Source: Phaseolus vulgaris (lineage: Eukaryota > Streptophyta > Magnoliopsida > Fabales > Fabaceae). From it: a stretch of 64,000 nt of DNA. A model generated the notes under the pieces. The model had not been told where the DNA came from and did not search any database. It worked only from the letters and a program-made list of their open reading frames with translations. A program made the position numbers and the translations under genes. Of this stretch, positions 1-10,359 are shown in pieces; position 1 is the stretch's first letter, and each line of letters starts with the position of its first letter. Where the stretch lies: assembly GCF_000499845.2 (NCBI RefSeq), contig NC_023759.2:23899067-23963066 (forward strand), read 5' to 3'.

Positions 1-1422
1 ACGTGTTTTCCATTGTGCCATCTGATTTACGTCTCATGCATCTACGCGTTTTGTGGTTTTGTATAATTGCTTTGGCTTTGACTTCTGCTGCTTGGTTTAT
101 CTGAATGTAGGATCGGTGATGGATGCCTCCAAAAGGATGATGCTGGCAAAAGCGATGAAGGCCGCTCGTGCTGCCAAAGCGGGCGCCTCCTCCGCCCCTG
201 CTGCTGACCCGAACCCCCCATCAACCCTGCCTCTGCCACCACCGACCACTACCAAAGCCCCACTAGGCTCATCTTCACCGTCCCCACATAGCCCTGAGGC
301 ACTTCAGACTCCCGACTCTCCTCCGCCCATCGTCGCCGTCCCCCTGGCCGTGTCTTCTTCACCGGCTCCAACCCCCCTTGACAAAGGAAAACGGGTCTTG
401 GAGATTATACCCGACGATGAGGACTCGGATGGCGTGGCACCCTTCAAGAGGAGGAAATCTGCGAGGGTTCCCCTCCTACCAGAGGCGTCGCCCCAGGGAG
501 AGGATTCCTTCAGGGATAACCCTCCAAGTGCTACTTCCCTTCCCCTACAACAGTTCAAGAGGAAACAGGCGAAGGTGCCGAATCTGCTCCACCCCCGCCA
601 CCGGCAGAGGTCTCTGCTTCTCCCGCCTCCGTCGCTGCCGCCCCCGATCTCATCGCCATCCCTCCTCCAATCATGCATCTGATGAGGGGCTTCAGCGGTG
701 GATCAATGCCAGAAGGCTCCGACAGGAAGGAGGGCATGCCCTTCTACTTGGGGGTCGTCTTGGCGGTGGCCCTTGAATGGCGCGCCCAAGCCAGAAATGC
801 TGTTCTGCAAACTCAAACCCTCCAGGCCTTGGAAACAAGGGTAGCTGCCCTGGAGGAGGAAAAGAAGATTCTGGGACGCCAAAACGAAGCTTACCAAACC
901 ACCCTGAAGCAGGCGCAAGAGGCCAAAGAAGAGGCTGAATAACAACTGGCAGAGGCGGTGGAGCTGCAGGTTGACTCCTACACTCGGGAAGTCACTCTTC
1001 AAGTCCATGTAACAGGCCTCCAGGGCATGGTCGAAACTTACGACGAAGTCCAAAAGGTCTTGAAGAGCCCGTGTAGCGAGCAGGCTGACAGACTGGAGCG
1101 GGTGGAGGGGGAGATGGCTACCCAAGCCAAAGCCATGGGCCTTCTCCAAGTTGACTACGACAAACTGCAGGTCGAAGTCAGCCGACTCCGCGTGGAGAAG
1201 GAGGCTTTGGAGAAGCAGGTAGCTTTTGGGGACGCCACCATTGAGGAGTTAGAGAAGGACAAAAAGACCCTCATCCATGACATGACGGGCACCTTCGAGG
1301 AGGGATTCCAGGAGGCTCTGGCCCAGGCCGTCTGCGTGAACCTGGGGATCGACATTTCCAACTGCGATTCCACTCACCACATCGTTGATGGAAAATTCGT
1401 GCCCTTGGAGCTGGATGATTGA
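1..1422 (+). pseudogene. 3' exon of Tat antisense ORF, coiled-coil protein (degraded)
   Basis: Bases 1-110 look like the end of an intron (acceptor ...ATGTAG at 105-110). The exon then opens with a basic start (MDASKRMMLAKAMKAARAAK), a Pro/Ser/Thr-rich stretch and nuclear-localisation-like basic clusters (FKRRK, FKRKQ). The frame changes somewhere around 490-560. The downstream frame runs through residues rich in heptad-like Leu/Glu/Lys (long coiled coil) to a TGA at 1420-1422 and ends VDGKFVPLELDD. An in-frame TAA at 940-942 breaks it. The better-preserved homologue at 23294-24798 has the same plan and the same VDGK-V/F-VP tail. Its first exon would lie left of the window. The function of this extra Tat ORF is unknown; it lies antisense to pol. 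Confidence 0.7.
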
Positions 1423-1860
1423 ACCGCCGCCCTCGACCATCACTTTATTCCTTTACACTTGTTTTTGACCCTCTTTGATAAACTTGTAATTCTTTGAACT
1501 GTTTGCACTTCGTTACAACTTTGGGTTTTTGCATGACTACTTTCGTGCCATTGAGATATAGAATTCCGCCTGTGTGATTTTACTCTCGTTTTTTGCCTTC
1601 GTGTGCTTCGGTTGTTTTGCCTGTACTCTACCGCGTTGGGCGGCCCTGTATGCCCGGGAAAGGTCACGCATCGATGCCCACGCCCATGGAGATGCTTGCC
1701 TAATGGGGCCGTATCGTCCACGGGGTGTCTCTAACACCAAAGCTATCTGTCCCTTGATTCTTAGTTCCCGGCGCCCACGCCTAAGGAGAGGCCTGCTACA
1801 GCAGCGCCGTATTGTCCCAGGGTGTCTAAAAACGCCGAGTGCTCTGGGGGGGTCGTTCCC
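1423..1860. repeat. Tat 3' untranslated region with two diverged tandem units
   Basis: No ORF of note. From about 1650 to 1850 there are two diverged units containing the reverse complement of the 85-100 bp repeats at 53525-54035 (shared wording: GCCCACGCC, CGTATTGTCC, GGGTGTCTAA). Such repeats sit between the antisense ORF and pol in this family. Bases 1423-1640 show nothing recognisable. Confidence 0.55.
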
Positions 1861-2055
1861 TCCATGGTCTTTCCTTCCTATGGGTATCGGGGAACAACCC
1901 TGCCAGCGATCCGCTGGCGTTTGGCGATCTCGTCTCCCTCCACAGTCTTTCCTACCTGTGGGTATCGGGGAGGCGACGCCGCTAGTAACTAGTTTCGACT
2001 TCTTCGATTTCGTCTCCCTCCACAGTCTTTCCTACCTGTGGGTATCGGGAAGGCG
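1861..2055. repeat. Three ~79-bp direct repeats, probably from a minus-strand Tat LTR
   Basis: The phrase TCCA(C/T)(A/G)GTCTTTCCT followed by TGGGTATCGG recurs at 1861, 1939 and 2019 (spacing 78 and 80 bp). The reverse complement of the same phrase occurs at 42350-42390, inside the truncated plus-strand LTR that starts at 42180. This makes the stretch likely LTR sequence of a minus-strand copy. Confidence 0.5.
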
Positions 2056-2703
2056 GCACTGCTGATACTTGGGTTGGCGACGCCCGCAATGTCTCATGCT
2101 GGCGTCGCCTTTTGCGCCTTTCCTGGCGACGCCTCGGGCGTCTCATGCTGGCGTCGTGTTGGGCGTTATCTTTACCTTGGCATTGACTTTGACCTTGGCC
2201 CCGGTCGACGCCTGAGGATAGCGAAGAGCTCAAGGTTTCGCATGTGCCATCCACGTGGCGCTTCTTGCATGGATGAAGGGACGTTCAGTCACTTGACTTG
2301 GTCCTGACACCTTCTGTGCCCCTGACCCACTCTCGACGACGCATCGTACCCTTGGGCATTCTGTCGATACGACGTTTTCTGAGTTTAACCAGTGGTGCCA
2401 GGGCCATCCTTCCATCCCCTGCCACGTGGCTCGATCGTGCGGTGCATCCATTCGCGTCGTTTAGCGCTATAACTGTAATACTTCCATTTGCGTCGTTTGG
2501 CGCTCTAACCGCAATATTTAATTCTTCAAAACTTTGAAACTGTACTCATCATTTCTGCGCTTTTCGTAACCTACTTGCACCCTTTCTACTTGCACCCTTT
2601 CTCTTCTCGCGAAGAGTTATTCCAGTGTTCATTCCCACCAGCGTTTTACCCATGCTTTACCAGTGGGCCACACGCCTTCAATCCTCCCTTATTCTGTTCA
2701 AGC
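2056..2703 (+). promoter_or_regulatory. Presumed 5' flank of the antisense ORF with two G-boxes
   Basis: Non-coding, rich in GGCGACGCC-like words to about 2150. CACGTG cores lie at 2252-2257 and 2423-2428. The equivalent region of the second copy (21591-22168) also has two CACGTG cores upstream of the same ORF. Promoter activity is inference from position and motif only. Confidence 0.35.
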
Positions 2704-3664
2704 ATGTCTTCTCGTGCTACTCCCCCAGGGTCAACCCCAAGGACCTGTATACTTGGGCTTCGAGCGAGCTTCTTGACGAATGCTCATGCTTACTCTCCAC
2801 CAGGGCCATAAGGGAACACAAAGGGGATTCATGCTCCTATAATCACCGTGCCTTCGCGATGAGGCACGACGACGACATTGCTGTGCTCCCTTGCACTCTA
2901 GGGGAGCCAGTATGTGGAGACGAACGGGCCAACGACGGGGTCCCCTTCTTTTACTTCTATCAGGTGGTTTTCAAGACCATCGGCGTGCGCCTGCCCTTCT
3001 TCAGGTTTGAGAAGGAACTGCTGACGAAGATCAATGCCGCTCCGGCCTAGTTATATCCCAACAGCTGGGCTTTTGTTAAGGCCTTTGACATCCTTTTCGG
3101 GTTTCTGGGTTGTGCACCCTCGGTTGACATCTTTCTTCACTTCTTTGAGGTGAAGAGGCAAAGGAACAACCTCTGGGTAACCCTTAGTAACGTTCCTGGC
3201 AGAGTTCTCCTGACCCCCTTCCAAAACTCATTCACTAGGTGGAAAGGCCGGTTCTTTAAGATCTGCTGCTCTGATTTCGTTCCCTCCGCCCTGGATGGTT
3301 TTTCGCTGTACTGGGTGAGGGAGACGAGGGCCCTCAAATCCAAACCCTTCAAAAAGCTAGTCCCGAATGACCAGGTGGTTTGCCGGATTCTCGCTGAGGC
3401 GGTTTTGACTCCGCCACCTTGATCAGTTTGGAGTTCAACGCTGGAACTCTCGAGAAGTATATATGTATGAGTCACTGCCATAGAAACTTCCGCCTTTATT
3501 GCTTTCTATCTGTGCGTGTTTTGCTTCATGGTGTCTCTGACACATTCATCTCCCTTGGTGCAGGTTCGAAAATAAACCAAGAGCGGAGGTCACGACTTAC
3601 CCGAGCTCTGCGGACTGAGAGCGGGGCTTCGTCTTCTTCCCATGTTGACTCCGATGGCCACTAA
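2704..3664 (+). pseudogene. Tat antisense ORF, gypsy-type 'transposase' domain (degraded)
   Basis: Starts at ATG 2704 and resembles the better copy at 22169-23111. Shared landmarks are DLYTWASSELL against TLYPWANSTLL, VLPC, VRLPFFRFEKELLTKIN against VRLRFPLTRFERELLTELN, PNSWAFV, and DGFSLYWV against DGFPLYWV. This is the domain catalogued in plants as 'putative gypsy-type transposon'. Despite that name no catalytic role is established. Damage: a frame change just after the start, an in-frame TAG at 3048-3050 where the homologue has a CAG-type codon, and a frame change near 3420. A putative intron runs from about GT 3456 to CAG 3562, at the same place as in the other copy. The second exon is short and stops at 3662-3664, without the coiled coil. 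It lies antisense to pol (4194-7349). Confidence 0.75.
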
Positions 3665-3870
3665 AGAGTGGTTCGTTTGTGTTTTTGTATGAGTTTTAAT
3701 GTTTTCCCTGTTCGCGTTACTCCCATTTGTATCGAACACTGCTTGTAAAATCAACTTTACTATACCACACTTGGTTTCTGCAACGCCGCTTTACTTTTGC
3801 ATACATCTCATTTATTGTGCGTTTTTCCTCCGTCACGTTTCTTAGCGGCGCCTGCGCTTGGGCGAGGCCT

Positions 3871-4032
3871 TTCTTCTTGGTGACGCCTTCTTTCTTGGCG
3901 ACGCCTTTCTTCTTGGCGACGCCTTCTTTCTTGGCGACGCCTTCTTTCCTGGCGACGCCTTCTTTCTTGGCGACGCCTTCTTTCTTGGCGACGCCTTCTT
4001 TCTTGGCGACGCTTTTTTTACTAGCGATGCCT
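3871..4032. repeat. 18-bp tandem repeat, about 8 full units
   Basis: Units of the form GGCGACGCCTTCTTTCTT start at 3879, 3897, 3915, 3933, 3951, 3969, 3987 and 4005, with degenerate edges. Read on the plus strand they would encode repeated FLATPS, but this is a fortuitous open frame. The array lies between the antisense ORF and the 3' end of pol, the region known in Tat elements to generate variable tandem repeats. Confidence 0.9.
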
Positions 4033-4193
4033 CTCGCTACTTCAAACGGGGAAAAGATAAAGACTGAAAAACCAAGGCAAGGTTTTTTCTCAAACTTGTT
4101 TTTCTTTTATTTGGGTGACCTCATTAAAAAACCCCGGAAAGGGAAAAAGAGCGTCCCCTTTAACAAGACTGTTACATAGCTGCTTTACATAAG

Positions 4194-7100
4194 TCAACTA
4201 AAATAAAACTTCAGGTTGGCTGCATTCCAACTGCGCGGGATGGGACCCCCTTCTAAGGTCTCTAGGTTGTACGAGTCGTTGCCCTTAGCCTCGGTAACTC
4301 TGAAGGGTTCGGTCCACTTGGGAGACAGCTTATTCTCCAGCTCATATGGGTGGGCTTTCCTCATAACTAGGTCGCCAATCTGAAACTGTCGTGGCTTTAC
4401 CTTAGAGCTATATTGCCGCTCTACTCTCCTCTTTACCGCTTGGGCTTTTATTCTGGCTTCCTCCCTGGCTTCGTCTAGTAGATCCAGGTTTACCCGCCTT
4501 TCTTCGTTGGATTCCTCAACCACAAAGTTTTGAAAGCGTGGCGAGCTTTCGTGTATTTCTACTGGGATCATCGCGTCCGACCCATACACCAAACTGAAAG
4601 GCGTCTCCATGGTAGAAGATTGGGGCGTGGTGTGGTATGCCCATACGATCCTTGGTACTTCCTCCGCCCACGCCCCTTTGGCCTTCTCTAACCTTCTCTT
4701 TAACCCCCTCAGCAGAACTCTGTTTGCTGACTCTACTTGCCCGTTGGTCTGGGGGTGCTCGACTGATGCGAACACTTGCTTGATACCTACCTCAGGGCAC
4801 AGATTTCTCAACTGCTGACTGGCAAACTGGGTTCCATTATCGGATATCAAGCGCCTAGGCACGCCAAAGCAGCACACAATGTTCTTCCACACAAAGTGCT
4901 GTACCTTGTGCGCAGTGATCTGTGCCACGGGTTCTGCCTCTATCCACTTGGTGAAGTACTCGATGGCAACGATCAAATACTTCATCTGCCATATCGCCAG
5001 TGGGAACGGACCCAGGATGTCAATTCCCCATGTATGAAAAGGCCACGGGCTATATATGGATCGCAGTTCTTCTAGCGGAGCCTTGTGCCAGTCAGCGTGC
5101 TTTTGGCATTGCTTGCAGCGCTGGGCGTGTCGCGCGCAGTCCTCTTTTATTGTTGGCCAGAAAAACCCTGCGCGTATCACCTTGGAGGCTAAGGACCTTC
5201 CCCCTACGTGGCTCCCACAAATGCCTTCGTGGAGCTCCGCCATTATCCTGGTACACTCGTCGCCACTTACACACGTTAAGATAGGGTGAGTGAACCCGTG
5301 CCTGAACAACACTCCGTCCACCAGAGTGTATCTTGCGGCATTTCTCTTGACCTTCTTACCCTCTTCAGGCTCCACTGGGAGAGCCCCATCCGCCAGGTAC
5401 CATCTGTATGGCGTCATCCAGGTGTCTCCCTCGGCTAGGGCACATATATGCATCTGCCTTCCTTCTTCGGGCGTGTCCGCGTATGTGCTAATGCGAGGCA
5501 TCTTCAGCGTATCTTGGGTCAAAGAGCGATGACTCCTTGGCCTTCCTCTCGTTGTACAAATCTGGAGGACATCCACCCTGTTATCTTCCACGAACTTACG
5601 CGGAGCTTTGAGCGTCTCTTGGATCACTGTCCTCTGCCTACCCCCCTTGCCTGAGCTGGCCAGTTTGGCAAGCAGGTCGGCTCTGGCTTTCTGCTCCCTT
5701 GGGACATGTATCAGCTCAAGAGCGTTGAATGCTCCCTTCAATAACTGGACGTACTTCAGATACGCTGCCACCTGTGGGTCCTTCGCCTGGAACTCACCCG
5801 ACACCTGCCCCGTAATCAGCTGGGAATCGCTTTTCACCAGGAGGTTCTGTGCGCCCATCTCCTTGGCCAGGAGCATTCCTGCGATCAGAGCTTCGTATTC
5901 CGCCTGATTTTTACTTGCCTTAAAGGCGAAGCGCAGAGCTTGCTCAATCAGCATGCCATTGGGTCCCTCCAAGACTATTCCCGCACCACTCCCTTGTTGG
6001 TTGGAAGAGCCATCAACCGAGAGCAACCACCGCGAGCCCACCTCCACCTCTTGTTCACCTCCGGGCGAGAGTTCTGCTACAAAATTTGCATACACTTGCC
6101 CTTTGATGGATCCTCTAGGCTCATACTGGATGTCGAATTCTGACAGCTCCACCGCCCAGCGTACCATTCTCCCAGCCACGTTAAGCTTCTGCAGCAGCTT
6201 CTGGATAGGGAGGTTTGTCATCACTACCACCGTAAAGCTGTGGAAGTAATGACGGAGCCTCCTAGCTGAAAACACCACTGCCAGCGCTGCCTTCTCCAAC
6301 GCCTGGTATCTCGTCTCAGCGCCTTGTAATGCCTTGCTCACGAAATAGATGGGCTTTTGACTCTGGTCCTGCTCCTGGACCAGCACAGAGCTGATAGCCC
6401 GCTCCGTTACCGTGAAGTATAGCCGGAGGGGCACGCCTGTTACCGGTTTGCAGAGGACCGGTGGCGTCGCCAGGTATTCTTTCAACTTAATGAAAGCCGT
6501 TTTGCATTCGTCAGTCCATGCGAAACGACTATTTCTCTTGTGGCACTGGAAATATGGGTGCCCCTTCTCTCCTCCGGCGGAAACAAACCTTGAGAGCGCC
6601 GCCATTCGCCCCGTTAACTGCTGCACTTCATTCACCGACGTCGGGCTTCGCATGGCGATGATCGCTGCGCATTTATCGGGGTTCGCCTCTATCCCCCTCT
6701 CTGTGAGCATAAAACCCAAGAACTTACCGGCCTCTACCCCGAAGACACACTTCTCAGGGTTTAGTTTGAGGCGATACTTGGATATAGTGACGAACAACTC
6801 ATCCAGGTTCGCCATGTGTTGTGCCCTATCCTGCGACGCCACTACCATGTCGTCCACGTAGGCGTATACATTCCTTCCTAGCATGGGCGCTAGGACCTTG
6901 TCCATTAGCCTTTGGTAGGTGGCGCCCGCGTTTTTTAGCCCAAAAGGCATCACCTTATAACAGTAACTGCAAGTCTCTGTCATGAATGCAGTTTTGCTCT
7001 CATCTCTCGGGTGCATCTTGATCTGGTTGTACCCCGAGAATGCGTCCAAGAAGCTCAGTACCTTGCTGCCGGATGCACTATTCACCAGTGTGTCGATGCT

Positions 7101-7349
7101 GGGTAGTGGGTACGAGTCCTTCGGGCACGCCTTATTCAAGTCCGTGAAGTCCACGCACATCCTCCACTTCCCATTCGCCTTCTTCACCAAGACGACGTTG
7201 GCTAGCCACTCAGGGTATTGAATCTCCCTGATATGGCCAGCACTCAACAGCTTCTACGTTTCTTCTCTTACCACCAGCTGCCTCTCATCGTTAAACTTCC
7301 TCCTCCTTTGGCCCACGGGACGAACCATGGCGTCCATGCTGAGGTGGTG
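4194..7349 (-). pseudogene. pol: Tat Ty3/gypsy pol: RT - RNase H - aRNH - integrase (5'-truncated)
   Basis: One open frame of about 1017 codons runs from 7247 to 4194. Reverse transcriptase shows KWRMCVDFTDLN, FLDAFSGYNQI, MPFGLKNAGATYQ and an intact YVDD box. The first RNase H follows. A second, archaeal-type RNase H comes next (LLSVDGSSNQQGSGAG, NQAEYEALIAGM, LVKSDSQL), the hallmark of the Tat lineage. Integrase keeps an HHCC finger, the DDE residues (GIDILG, SDNGTQF, NGQVES) and a C-terminal module ending NLKFYFS. This is the most complete integrase in the window. Upstream an in-frame TAG (7254-7256 in plus coordinates) replaces the CAG of the ETQKLL motif. The frame then continues to about 7349, where homology stops abruptly at codons for His-His. 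Gag and protease are missing, so the copy is dead. Confidence 0.93.
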
Positions 7350-8131
7350 ACATTGGACTAGGAAAGATCTTACAAAGATTGAGCAAGATTGTGCAAGGGA
7401 CTAGGAAAGATCTTACAAAGATTCTAAACACCCTAAACTAAACCTAAACCAAAAGCAGCACAACTTCAACCTTCATCGTGGATTTGAAACATCAAAGCTC
7501 CCATGTTCTACAATAATAAGGGAGGTGTGTTTATCACTTTAGCTAATGTGTAGAAGAACAAGCCTAAGGTGTGGTTTGACTTAGTCAAACCCTAAAGGAA
7601 ACCCCATTTTTAGGTTTCCCATCCTACCCTTGCTTCTTGTTTACCAAGGCACCATCTCCTATAAATAGGGTGTCAAACTCCTTGTATTTTTCATGTTGAA
7701 TTTGAATAAAAGAGTTACTCTAAACAATGTGTGTGAGGTGTTTGTGAGGCTTGTTTCCTCTTAGCATTAGGTCTCATCTTGAGTGATTTGAGAGCTCTCA
7801 AGTGGCGACTGTACTAGACCAGAACACTGGGCTCAGCGCTTAGTGATCAAACATCGACACTTGTGCTAAGCAGGTAAGCTCAGTGGTTTAGTCGAGTTAA
7901 TAGGCCACGTAAGTGGGCTCCAGATACGTGTGTGTTGAGGTTCATTCATAGATTTAAAGTATATAAGGCCTGGTCAGCGAAAAGGTACAAGTGGTGTGTT
8001 TAGTACATTCAGGTATAGCACAAGTAAATATTGCTTAAAGACGCCTAAGCCCAAGAGCGCTAGGGTTTTGGGGGATAAGTTGCATGCATGAAACGTAAAG
8101 GCTTGTACGCCTACAATAAACAAATGGGCCC
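7350..8131 (+). mobile_element. Probable LTR remnant of another retrotransposon, then unassigned sequence
   Basis: Homology to pol ends at about 7349 and new sequence starts near TGACATTGGACTAGG (7348). It has a direct repeat (ACTAGGAAAGATCTTACAAA at about 7356 and 7399), a TATA box TATAAATAG at 7660-7668 and AATAAA at 7705-7710, in the order expected of a plus-strand LTR. After the TATA it resembles the LTR at 54036 (GAGAGCT...CAAGTGGCG). No end or target duplication could be fixed. From about 7850 to 8131 I recognise nothing further. Confidence 0.4.
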
Positions 8132-8992
8132 TGTACCGACCAGGTCATCAGGTGTGATGACGTGGACAAAAGAAAGGTAGGTGGTCAAGAAGTCAACGTA
8201 ATCGGTTATCGCCGAGATATGTCACCGCCAAGATGAGTCATCGCCCAAGAGAAGGACATCGCCCGAAGAGTCAACCCGCGTGACAGAAGCATTTCGCAGA
8301 GAAGAGGGCCCACATGATGGAATAACCCTATGTTGGGTGGCGGCGCTGTGGGACCCTCCACACAGAATAAACGATCAAGTCAAAGGGGCACGTGACAATG
8401 CCCACGTGCTCATTAAAGATCTCCAAGGAAGGCTGCATGCATGACACGTGATTAATTATGGCACCCAAATAGTATGATGGCGCGAGAAATACAGTGCCTA
8501 AGTTAGAGCCCAAGTGGCCGCAAGATTATTCATTGCACTCCAGATAAGGGAAGTCCATGGGCCAGATACGCTAAGATCCTAAGGATAGCGGCGCAAGGAC
8601 CTTCTCCAAGGAACCCTAGATAATAGCAGCAAAACAAAGGCAAACCCTAGTTTTCACCTATATAAAGGGCACGCAGAGCTCTAGTAAGGTACGCTTTCAT
8701 AATTACACAGAGCACTAAACCCTGGTTGTTCTTGACAGCGCACCCAGCTGTGAGCACAAGGCAATTAGGGCAACACAGTTTAGCCACACAGTTCCAGTCA
8801 TTGAGACAATCATACAGTTTCAGTCACTTTGGTGTTTCTCGCTAGCTGACTTGACCGTCGGAGTGAAAACGGCCGCGAGGGCGCCCCTTTGTTCTTCTTT
8901 TTCAGGTACTCATATACAAGACAGAATGAAGGTGCTCTAGCTCGTGAGGACAAGCCACTCATAAAGACGACCCAGGTCAACCGGCCGGAAAA
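8132..8992 (+). mobile_element. 5' LTR of plus-strand Tat element (copy 3a)
   Basis: Begins TGTACCGACCAGG, like the TGTACCG starts of the other Tat LTRs here, and ends just before a primer-binding-site-like TGGCGCCCACC at 8995. The last bases (GGAAAA) are mutated from the usual GGATCA. Internal wording at 8325-8370 matches the truncated LTR at 42700-42750. The partner 3' LTR is not identified. Confidence 0.75.
8389..8667 (+). promoter_or_regulatory. LTR promoter: three G-boxes and a TATA box
   Basis: CACGTG cores at 8389-8394, 8403-8408 and 8455-8460 lie about 200-270 bp upstream of TATATAAAG at 8659-8667. TATA position fits the U3/R boundary of an LTR. CACGTG is the binding core for plant bZIP/bHLH factors; actual use is not shown. 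Confidence 0.5.
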
Positions 8993-8994
8993 TC

Positions 8995-9013
8995 TGGCGC
9001 CCACCGTGGGGCC
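8995..9013 (+). other. Primer binding site of Tat copy 3a
   Basis: TGGCGCCCACCGTGGGGCC directly follows the LTR. The same 18-mer core occurs in reverse beside the LTRs at 31313 and 35990. The first seven bases fit a tRNA ending GGCGCCA (tRNA-Asp type), but the rest of the match cannot be confirmed by eye. Confidence 0.75.
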
Positions 9014-9095
9014 GATATAAACATCGGTTCCACCACACAAGTTTTCAATTCCAGTTTTCAAAACCCAGATAAATCGAGAGGATCTCTAAAGAGCC

Positions 9096-10357
9096 ATGAC
9101 CACCCGACCAGCACGCGCCAGGAGCGAAGAAATGACCCTACAACAACTCATGGGTATGGTGCAACGGCTGCAGGACGCAGTGTCAGCCTCAAAGGTGGAG
9201 CAGGAGCGCATGCAGGACGCAATGGCAGCCTCAAAGGTGGAGCAGGAGCGCATGCAGGCGGATCTGGCAGCCTCTCAAGCAAGAAACGACGAGCTCCACC
9301 ACGCTAATGAAGAATTACGCCGTGGATGGCGTGGCAGAGACGAGCCTGAGGCTGCATCCCCACCCAGGGAATTCACGACACCGTTTTCACAGGCAATTCT
9401 GGAGATAGCGATCCCCAACACGTTCACGGGACCCAAAGCGACCTTCACAGGGGTAAAGGATCCCGAGGCACACCTCACGGCGTTCCACACACAGATGTTG
9501 CTGGTAGGCGGTTCAGACGCCGTGAGGTGCAAGCTTTTCATGAGCACCTTGACGGGGATGGCTATGGATTGGTTCATCAGCCTCCTAGAGGGCCAGGTCA
9601 CGTCCTTTGCCCAACTCTCACAACTATTCAGGGAGCAGTATCTAGCCAACAGAACTCCCGTCCCAGTCTCATATGATCTTTTCGATGTCAAGCAGTTCCA
9701 AGGCAAAACCCTAAAGGAGTACATAAGCCGTTTTGGGGCACAAGTGGTGAAAGTAGGCAGCTCGGAAGAACCCATGATCGTGTACGCATTCAGGAAGGGG
9801 GTACGGCCCGGATCTTTTAGTAAAACGCTCAACTGCAGTCGCCCAAAAACTTTAGCTGAAATAAGGCGATGAGCGGTAGTGCACATTGCCTCAGAAGATG
9901 AGGCATACGAGAAGTGCACCAAGCCGCCCGCGCGGCCCAAGGCACAGATACGAACGCAACCTGTTAGGGTTCACCAAGCCACCACGGAGAGGAAACATTT
10001 GGACAGGAAGCGCGCCTACGAGCCAAGGAGGATCCAGTCTGGGGGCCGAGCAGAGGAGAAAAGAGAAGGGAACAGGCCACCGAGACACAACTTCGTGATG
10101 GAACTCAAAGATCTGATCGCGGTGCCTAACATAGCCGACAGGCTGAGGCCACCGGAGAAGTCCGACAGAATGCTGGGACCCCACAAGGAATTGTGGTGCT
10201 TGTTCCACGAAGCATTTGGACATCGTATTAACAATTGTTTAGCGTTGGGTCACCAATTAAACGAACTCGTGAACAATGGTTTCCTGAAGGACTACTTGAT
10301 GGAGAAGCAGACACTCGTCGGTTCCACAACCGACGAGCGGCGAGGGACAGTAGCACG
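9096..10357 (+). pseudogene. gag: Tat gag (copy 3a), interrupted
   Basis: ATG at 9096 starts a coiled-coil region with a duplicated block (ASKVEQERMQ twice). The retrotransposon gag core follows (EAHLTAFHTQMLLVGGSDAVRCKLFMSTL, MAMDWF, LFREQYL). An in-frame TGA at 9870-9872 stands where relatives have CGA-type codons, and the same frame continues with IASEDEAYEK. A basic region then leads to the zinc-knuckle-like motif C-X2-H-X4-H-X4-C (CLFHEAFGHRINNC). Near 10350 the frame shifts and the protease continues in another frame from 10360. In the better copies gag and pol are one frame. Confidence 0.88.
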
Positions 10358-10359
10358 AG

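Noticed and set aside
2625..3664. Antisense ORF as a host gene next to a retrotransposon
   Set aside because: The same gene recurs at 22169-24798 in the same place relative to pol and LTR, so it belongs to the element.
3858..4067. Repetitive ORF on the plus strand encoding GDAFFL or FLATPS repeats
   Set aside because: It is only the 18-bp DNA repeat translated; 18 is divisible by 3, so several frames stay open.
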